Source: Chloranthus sessilifolius (lineage: Eukaryota; Streptophyta; Magnoliopsida; Chloranthales; Chloranthaceae). Taken from it: 64,000 nt of DNA. Position 1 is the first letter of the stretch. Every line of letters begins with the position of its first letter. Below, in pieces: positions 57,226 through 64,000 of this stretch. Location: positions 44,653,810 through 44,717,809 of the forward strand of contig CM037593.1 in assembly GCA_021018995.1 (NCBI GenBank), read 5' to 3'. The translations under genes and the position numbers were made by a program. The notes beneath the pieces were generated by a model. It searched no databases. It was given only the letters and a program-made list of their open reading frames with translations, and had not been told where the DNA came from.

Positions 57226-57738
57226 TAATATCGCCGGAGGCATACCTCCTGAATTACAACCCAAAAAGAAAACAAAAACTACAATGAGCCAAAGCGAGGA
57301 GCAGAACGTCAAATCAGAGGCTTCAGAGATGTTTCCACAAGATTTGGAGGACTCAAACGAGCCACCGACAAAAGAAAGGGAAAATGGGTTAGGGATACAT
57401 CCCTCCATTTACAGTACCTCCTTAACCTGCCATCTTCGCCTCCTCCGCCGCCGCCTCCGTAACGCTGCCTTCACTGCTCCCTAACAAGGAACTGTGTGAA
57501 GACCAGCACCCTCATTCCCAATACCGCCCATTCCCAAGACAATATTGTCCTCGAGCAGCACCTCAGGGTAAAGATCACGCGAAATCACAAACATAAGAAG
57601 TAACCCCATCCCAATCTGACGGTTAGATTGCTCAATATCTCTAAAACACGAATTTTAGAATACAAGACACTCAGAAAAGTCAAACCTCGAGACTAAATCA
57701 GAGAATGAGAAACAAATGAAGCCTCCCACGTTTATATA
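57226..57738 (-). other. Possible remnant of a second antisense transcription unit
   Basis: A TATATAAA at 57738-57731 (minus) is followed, 300-500 bp on, by an Ala/Arg/Glu-type stretch and the palindromic module 3 ('cggaggcatacctcctgaa', 57234-57252) and 'aaaaaaaatgcccc'. No long ORF survives. It looks like a promoter and 3' end brought close together by an internal deletion; Y has the same block at 34610-34870. Confidence 0.4.
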
Positions 57739-57747
57739 GTGTACGGC

Positions 57748-58210
57748 CCTAATCGCACGCTTGACTACGCGCGCTCAATCCGATCACGTGCCACATATAC
57801 TACGCTTAATTCAAAAGCCACGCCACTAACCAAGCGTGTAATAAAATTGTTGCCCGCGCAGATAGCGCGACCTTTCGATCCCGCGCTCACCATGGGCCGT
57901 GTAATTTAATCAAACAACATGTTTCTGCCACGTAATATGAAAGGCCACCCGTACACTGATAGGGTGACGTTCGGATTCCGCGCTTGCAAAATTCCGCTCA
58001 ATCTGATTAAATGACTCAAGCAAGCCATGCAATATGAAAGGTCATCCGCGCAGAGACTAGTGACCCTTCAATCACGCGCATATACTTAAGCGTGCAATAC
58101 AATCCCACGCTAACATTCACACGCGTAAACAATCCCTTAGACTCTGAATCGCACGCTTGGAAACAAGCACGCAATTGGATCACACGATTGGAAACAGGCG
58201 CGTAATTCCT
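57748..58210 (-). promoter_or_regulatory. GCGC-AATT array upstream of the second antisense TATA box
   Basis: Repeated motifs such as 'gcgcgctcaatcc', 'aagcgtgtaataaaattg', 'gccgtgtaatttaatc' and 'gcacgcaattggatc' (58167), spaced 20-60 bp, directly upstream of TATATAAA on the minus strand. Confidence 0.5.
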
Positions 58211-60444
58211 GATTTTTACACAAAGTTCGGTCCCGATTCGAGGAAAATTCCCTTTGCCCCATTGCGGAGCCTTATATGCTATCTACATCGAAGAAGGAGC
58301 AGCCGCTCACTCTACTCCCATCACGTAACCCTATAAAAAATGTCAACCACACCCCTAGTCCTATTACAGACAAGATATGTGTGCCTCGCACGACATCGTC
58401 ACACTTGACCTACCACGTTCTTTACCCTATCTCAATCGAAACCCTTTTGTCTCATCGTACAGCCACCCAAGCATGTCCCACAAAAAAAAACACACACATG
58501 ACACCACCCCAATCTCCGATCCCGTTGCAAAAATTTTTTTTGTAACCATGCCCCATGGCCCGTCGAAAATTCTGAAAAACGCAAATACGTCGAAAGCCAA
58601 CATAACCCACCCACAACATGAACTCACCTGACACTAGATCTGCTAAACAAAGAGATCAACGTCTCAGTGCGAAAACCTCCTACCAGTGTCCCACCGCTAA
58701 CTACACTACACTTCCCACTACGGACACCACTGCCCGGAAAGCCGAAACAACATGCTTATCGTGCAAAAGAAAAAGGGAGAAGGTTCAATTAGGTCCCATC
58801 GCTAAAAGAAAGAACCTTCCTCCCAAATTGCTCGATACAAATGGTCACCAGATATCACAACAGACGAAAGCAAAAAAAAGAAAGAGAAACTTGGGACTCC
58901 TCCCATGTCCCATCGCATCCCACTAATGCCAAGCTACAACACAAACATATTGTCGAAAACTATTCAACCCGATCGCGGCATCACCACAATACCACTTATC
59001 CCATTGCGACATCACCTTTCTCAAGACACTACATCAAACCGGCAACCTCCAACCGCTGTAGCAGACAAAGCAAAAAAAAAAGAAAAGACAACTTCAAAGC
59101 ACCATCGTAACATCACCCCGCTACAATATCACAAGTCCCATCGCACAACCCAGGTAAGTATTACTCATTTTTCAATTACTCGATATTTCTTATAAATATA
59201 GTTATTTATGATTAAGTCAAAATATTTTCAAAACTCATCTCTCTTAACTCGTGAGTTACTATAGTCTTCCCATAAGTGACAATCATCAGTATTCATCGAG
59301 AAGGTTAGATGGAGTATCTGGCATGCCAAGTGTCATCTTGAGAACTACATAAATAGTCGGGTCCACAAATCCTGTTCCCGTGGATCTACTTAGCGATGTC
59401 TCGGTAGCCACATTTTTTACCGTTTTAGTACTGAATTGATCTTAAATTAAAATCTCTAGAATTTCAAAATCTCGAGACCCTCTTATTTGCTTCAAAAAAG
59501 AAATCTTCTACAAAAAAACAAAAAAAAAAATTAGAAAGATAGCAATACTATCAAAAATTTAAAAAAATAAAAGAAAAAAATAACAACAAAGTAAATAGAC
59601 CCAATTCACCATTCTCTAAATACAAAGAGAAATCGATTAAATGCCTCATTACCCATATACCATAAAGCTGACTTTTAACTCCTGAGACCGCCTGAACTCG
59701 CAATCAAGCGCATATCCCACTGCTAAGAATTAGATCGAGCGCATACGCCACTGTGCAGAATCACTTGTTCAGATACCTTAGGATCAGAATTCCCCAACTT
59801 AAAGATCACCTGAACTCACAATCAAGCGCATATCTCACTATGCAGAATTAGATCGAGCGCATGTTCCACTGCGCAGAATTATTTGTTCAGATACATTAAG
59901 ACTAGAATTCTCTACTTAAAAGATCGAACTCCAGATGAATCAAGCGCACGCGCCACTACGCAGAATTCAACTGATCACACCTCATAAAAATTCACCTTAA
60001 TTACTAGCCCAAACTGGCCCCTTTCCCTTGGGAAACTGAACAACAAATATACTCAATCTAAGAACTTACAAACGCCTATTGGAAAAGAAATGCCTGACGC
60101 GCATTGTTGTGAACAATGATGCGCCCGGTCTGACATGACTTGTTAAAGCCTTCGATATTATATTGCACTCTCACTTTTGTATTATCGGTCCTTGGACCTT
60201 ATGAACATTTGTATGATGCCCCTTGATACCTCGATCATGTCATATCTCTCTGTTAGCTCGCACCATGCGACGGGATGCGCCATACACCCACAGATCCGAA
60301 AAGTGCCTTTCGATAGCTACCACTGGGCCACCGAATGCTCCATTTAAGCTTGCACTGATAGATAAGAAAGCCAAGCATGTCATGTCAGGATCCCCAATTT
60401 ATATTTGTGAATTCCTAAGTGAAACCAGAAAGCACCTCAAATGA
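58211..60444. other. E3 3' spacer, distal part, with GTCCCATCGC minirepeats
   Basis: No protein. Between 58680 and 59150 a GTCCCATCGC-like decamer recurs (58795, 58909, 59130 and variants), the reverse of the motif in X1. 59200-59450 matches X1 4740-5000. At 59690-59980 'caatcaagcgcat.tcccactgc.cagaat' is repeated four to five times at about 60-120-bp spacing. The ORFs here are open by composition. Confidence 0.55.
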
Positions 60445-60515
60445 GGGGTGTCTACTTCTTCGACGCATTCTTACTTCGCAAGAGCGCACCGAAGAGGGGC
60501 ATCTATAGACACCCC
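60445..60515 (+). other. Hairpin across the E3 polypurine tract and 3' LTR edge
   Basis: 'ggggtgtctac' at 60445-60455 pairs with the LTR start 'tagacacccc' at 60506-60515, and 'cttcgacgcattctta' pairs imperfectly with 'caagagcgcaccgaag'. The polypurine tract gaagaggggcatc (60491-60503) lies in the right arm. Confidence 0.65.
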
Positions 60516-62933
60516 CATTTTGCCTTTTCGGAATATACTTTTTTGTTCGGTCAACCTTTGACCTTTTAAATCCTGATATGGGAACCATGCACTGAAGCAA
60601 TAGTATATGGTTGAACACAGGCTGAAACAATAGCTTTGTGGCTTAGATCCCTGAGTGGGTAGGCTATATGATAAGCAACAGTATATAGTCGAAACACAGA
60701 TTGAAACAATAGTCTTGCATTTCATTCTAGAGACAATACCCGGACAACCCCGAATTACGCATTAGAAACCCAGCACGTAATTCGATCGCGTGCAAAATCA
60801 CAAGCGTGTGATCAGTCCACCTTTCAGACCAAACTTCCTTTCCCAGACCGATTCGAGACTCGATTACGCGCTTGAAGTAGAATGCGTGATCGGATTGAGC
60901 ACTTCATCACCAGCACACAATTGGCCTACGCCCGACCTAGTCTTACTACCCTTGACCCTTACGTTTCCTTGATTAAATGCTTTAGGTAAAATGCTTAATC
61001 AGATTGAGTGCATGATAACATGCGCGCAATTAGCTGTAATTTGTTAAGACTAGGAGACTCACTGAGCAAGCTAGCCGGTCGCTCACTGAGTCGGTGTCCG
61101 ACTCAAAGCGATTAAGTGCCGAAATCCTGACACATAATTCAGTTAAACGCTAGTAAGCAGGCGCGTAATTGAAGGAAAACCTATAAAAGATTTTTTTCTT
61201 AATTCACCCAGGAGGTTGGGCGAAAAAAGGCTAGAATTTTTGAGAGAGAATGAGTTTCGAAACCATAACACTCCGAGAATCAACCCATAGAGAATCTTAA
61301 TCATGGTTTCGAGATTCAAGCTTCTTATTTTCGAGATTTCTCTCCGCAGCCCCGTCCCCTAGGTAAGGATTTAATCTTTTAATGCGTAGTCGTAGCTTCT
61401 AATCTCTAGATCTAGGAACTCAATTAATTTTTCATTTTTAGTCTTAGACCGCAGCCCCCTTTTTAGACCGAAATTTTATATATCTGGTTCCAGTTCTCTG
61501 TTTCTAGAACCAGTTATTAATTCATCGGTCCGATATACCGATCCTAGACTTCAATTCAATTCTAAAATCTTGATCTACAGTCCTATCATTATTTTTTGGT
61601 TCTAATCCTTTGATTCAAAACCAGTCCTTAATCATACGGCCTGATTTCTCGATTTCAGACTCGAATTCAATCTTAAAAAAAAATTAGTCTTAATTTTAGT
61701 TTCTTATTTCAATACCTTCAAAATTCTAAATATTAATCCTAGTCTTATAATTCAAGTTTACCATTCAATTCACAATTGCTATTCTAAAATCAATATTGAA
61801 AAAACTCAAAAAATATTACTTTACTATCCAAAATTTAATTTTTCCTCTTTAATCTTAGCCACCTGATTTGCCCAAGGGAGCTTACGGAGGGTACTCGAAA
61901 ACGGGGCCAATCCTCCTTAGCATAGCGGGCTCAAACCCTTTTTTTTTTTAGAGTTTTTTTAGGATTAATAAATTGATTTAATTAGTTTATATCTAAACAT
62001 AATTGATTATTTGCATCAGTTAGGCTTTGATACAATTATTAGAGTGTTAAATCAAAATTTCCTCTTCATTAGTTTAGTTAATTGATTATTCTAAATCCGA
62101 ATTCTAGGAAATTTAGTTTATTCATGATTAGTTATATTTTGTCATCATTAATCTGTCAATAATTAGGGTCGCAGAAAAATCAATTTTTTTATTTTGTTGA
62201 TATTTGAATAGAAAAATTAAATTTGTTGCAATAATTAGGGTCGTAGAAAAATCAGTCTTTTTGTTTGGTTGATATTTGAATAGAAAAATTAAATTTGTTG
62301 TTTTAATTAGGCCCGTAGAAAAATCAGTCTTTTTATTTGAATTAGAACTATAGTAGAATTGTCACGAGTATTTTAATTAGAATTATAGTAGAATTACTGC
62401 AATTGCTTTAATTAGAATCCTAGTATAACTAGTATGCTTAATTTTAGTTGGAATATTATTGGAATTGATACATGTGCACTCCTAGTATCAATAGGAGATT
62501 GAGATTGACTAGACTCTTAGTAATACCAGAACCTTGATACTCATTAGACTCTTGATAGTATCATGATACTAAAATAACTCACCTTAATAAGCTCACACAA
62601 TCAGAGCATAATAGTAAATAGTAACAGAATTGGGAAATCTAAACTGACCGAAATTATAATTACAAAGGAAAATAAGAGGAGAATTAAATTGTGATATTCA
62701 AAGATAGAAGTAACCTACCTTTGCTTCATAGCGTGATCACTGACGTGTTGCAGCGTCTTTAAATATCTGCAGCTGGCGATCGCAATCAAACTAGGAACCT
62801 TCCTAGAAAAATCCTCCTTTTTTATTTTATTCTTGTCATTCCAAACACCGCATCGCTAGAGTCCACCTAGACAGAATTGGAGCCATTGATTCAACGGGAA
62901 CCAAGAGGAACTCAAAAAAAGCGCGCACCAACG
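60504..62933 (+). repeat. E3 3' LTR (2.43 kb)
   Basis: Collinear with the 5' LTR throughout, with scattered substitutions. Both terminal dinucleotides are altered (TA at the start, CG at the end). GCGC-AATT array at 60762-61175 and TATAAAA at 61182-61188. Apparent ORFs inside are chance. Confidence 0.92.
61182..61188 (+). promoter_or_regulatory. TATA box of the E3 3' LTR
   Basis: TATAAAA directly after the last GCGC-AATT motif ('gcgcgtaattgaagg'), as in the 5' LTR. Confidence 0.6.
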
Positions 62934-63300
62934 GCAAGGGGATTGGTATGCTTGTCGATAGGCTATCGAGTTCAAGGGTAGGTTGAGTTGGTTCGGAGAT
63001 GAGTGCGTTGAGCTTGGCGATGTGTTTGGTGATGGGTTGAGTTAGTTTAGGGGTGGATTTGGTGATAGTTTGGATTTTAATGATCTTGGTTATTGGTTCA
63101 GGGCAAAAGGTAATTTTATGTTTATAGATATGCAAGATAGGGTTAGTTGGTTGTGAGTGAATGGTATGAAGGTGGTCCGATGCAGGTTCAATTTTGCATA
63201 TCAGACTAGCCGGGTGGAATGAGACAGGAGTGAGTGAGTATACGGTATCGTATGCGGGTTGAAGGCTTGATGAAGTTTGTTCAAACAACGAGTTGTAGCA
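62934..63300 (-). pseudogene. Y gag-protease spacer, right of E3
   Basis: The minus strand codes Thr/Pro/Ile/Ser-rich sequence (NALISEPTQPTLELDSLS near 62960) that continues the spacer at 36641-37997. It joins the Y gag to the right. Confidence 0.5.
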
Positions 63301-64000
63301 GGTGATGTTAGTTTGCGCGTCATTGGGGTACTGGTTTTGGTCATAGTACGAGTTCGTGTACAGTGGTTGGTTTGTGTATAGATCTTAAGCTTGGTCATAT
63401 GGGTGGTATGGTTGAGAGTATGTTTGGTTTTGTTCATGATTTGTGTTAATTTGTTCGTAGTCTATAACTTCATTTAGGGTGTTTGTTCTAGGGTTGTTGG
63501 ATGTCAGTGTGGAGAGATTAAGGTCTCCATTCTTCAGTTGACGTTCTATGCGTGAGGCGCATTCTCGGAGGCTAGAGAAATTGGAGTAGTCGCTTAAGAT
63601 GAGAGCACTTCGAAGAGGCTCTCAGGTATTGCCGATCACAATTTCTATCGCATTGCTTTTTTTTATTTGATTCCCCATTCGGGCAGAGAGCCTTCTCCGA
63701 CGGTTGGCGAACATCGAGAAGTCTTCACCGTCCTCTTGTCTTATATGCATTAAGTCGATAAGGCTGATCTCCTTGTGGGTCATATGTTGGTATTGGTTTA
63801 GGAATTTGTCAATTAAGTCTTTGAAGGTTTCGATTTCAGCTAGAGGCAGAGTTGCGAACTAGTCAAGGGCTTCTCCTTTCAGAGATCTCTGAAAATAGTG
63901 AATGAGAAGACCCATGGTTATTGCGTATGGGTCGACAGTCATTACAAAATAGGGCCAAGGGTGTCTCGGGTTCCCCTTGCCGTTGTATTTGTTGAATTTT
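63301..64000 (-). pseudogene. gag: Y gag, Tat lineage, cut by the window edge
   Basis: Leftwards from the edge: KFNKYNGKGNPRHPWPYF, LLIHYFQRSLKGEALD, a TAG at a Trp position, LAEIETFKDLIDKFLNQYQH, DGEDFSMFANRRRRLSARMG and IEIVIGNT, a TGA, then SDYSNFSSLRECASRIERQL. This is clearly the homologue of E3 gag 41160-41640. Beyond about 63500 it turns into an Asn/Thr/Tyr-rich linker. The N-terminus and 5' LTR lie outside the window. Confidence 0.85.

Larger units (their letters stand above)
37998..62933 (+). mobile_element. E3: Tat-lineage retrotransposon of about 25 kb with antisense gene
   Basis: Direct LTRs (37998-40433 and 60504-62933) flank a degenerate primer site, gag, protease, an unusual acidic linker, RT, two RNase H domains, integrase, and an 11-kb 3' spacer that carries a gene on the opposite strand. 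Coding parts are inactivated. It splits the Y element. I see no clean target-site duplication: tagcg precedes the first LTR and gcaag follows the second. Confidence 0.88.

Noticed and set aside
58276-59195. Several overlapping ORFs of 80-100 codons on both strands
   Set aside because: They are open in many frames at once because of low-stop, repeat-rich composition, and none has a motif.

Overview
This window is plant nuclear DNA made almost entirely of nested, decayed Ty3/gypsy LTR retrotransposons of the Athila and Tat lineages, plus one chromovirus scrap. I see no intact host gene, no tRNA or rRNA gene and no organelle DNA. A plant with a large, repeat-rich genome fits: Athila and Tat elements are plant-specific, primer-binding sites match tRNA-Asp (Athila) and tRNA-Arg (Tat), and one element carries a plant mobile domain gene with GT-AG introns. 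I cannot name the species. Labels used here (A1, H1, E2, E3, X1-X3, Y, Z) are local.

Layout, left to right. 1-2832: minus-strand Athila-like element A1 (extra ORF, gag, primer site, part of its 5' LTR), cut by X1. 2833-5470: X1, the 3' LTR and 3' end of a minus-strand Tat-like element. 5782-12640: Z, the 5' half of a plus-strand Tat element (LTR, primer site, repeat-rich leader, gag). 12641-13962: an LTR-like tract and a chromovirus reverse-transcriptase scrap cut by X2. 13963-15912: X2, a second minus-strand 3' end of the X family. 15913-16060: X3, a plus-strand X-like LTR start. 16061-17106 plus 31691-34569: H1, a minus-strand Athila-like gag element split by E2. 17107-31685: E2, a structurally complete 14.6-kb Athila element. 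34570-37997 plus 62934-64000: Y, a minus-strand Tat element split by E3. 37998-62933: E3, a roughly 25-kb Tat element.

How the parts work together. E2 and E3 each have the usual LTR - primer site - gag - protease - RT - RNase H - integrase - 3' spacer - polypurine tract - LTR order. Both are littered with stops and frameshifts, so neither can move by itself. E3 has the Tat-type second RNase H and an 11-kb spacer after pol. In that spacer, on the opposite strand, lies a ten-exon gene for a plant mobile domain protein. Its presumed promoter resembles the LTR promoter: a TATA box beside a 400-bp array of GCGC-AATT motifs.

The points most worth attention are the antisense gene and its LTR-like promoter, a long hairpin spanning the polypurine tract and LTR edge in three X-family copies, a duplicated four-cysteine motif in the E3 protease-RT linker, a four-unit palindrome array in the Z leader, and a related unoccupied site in A1 that confirms the E2 insertion point in H1.
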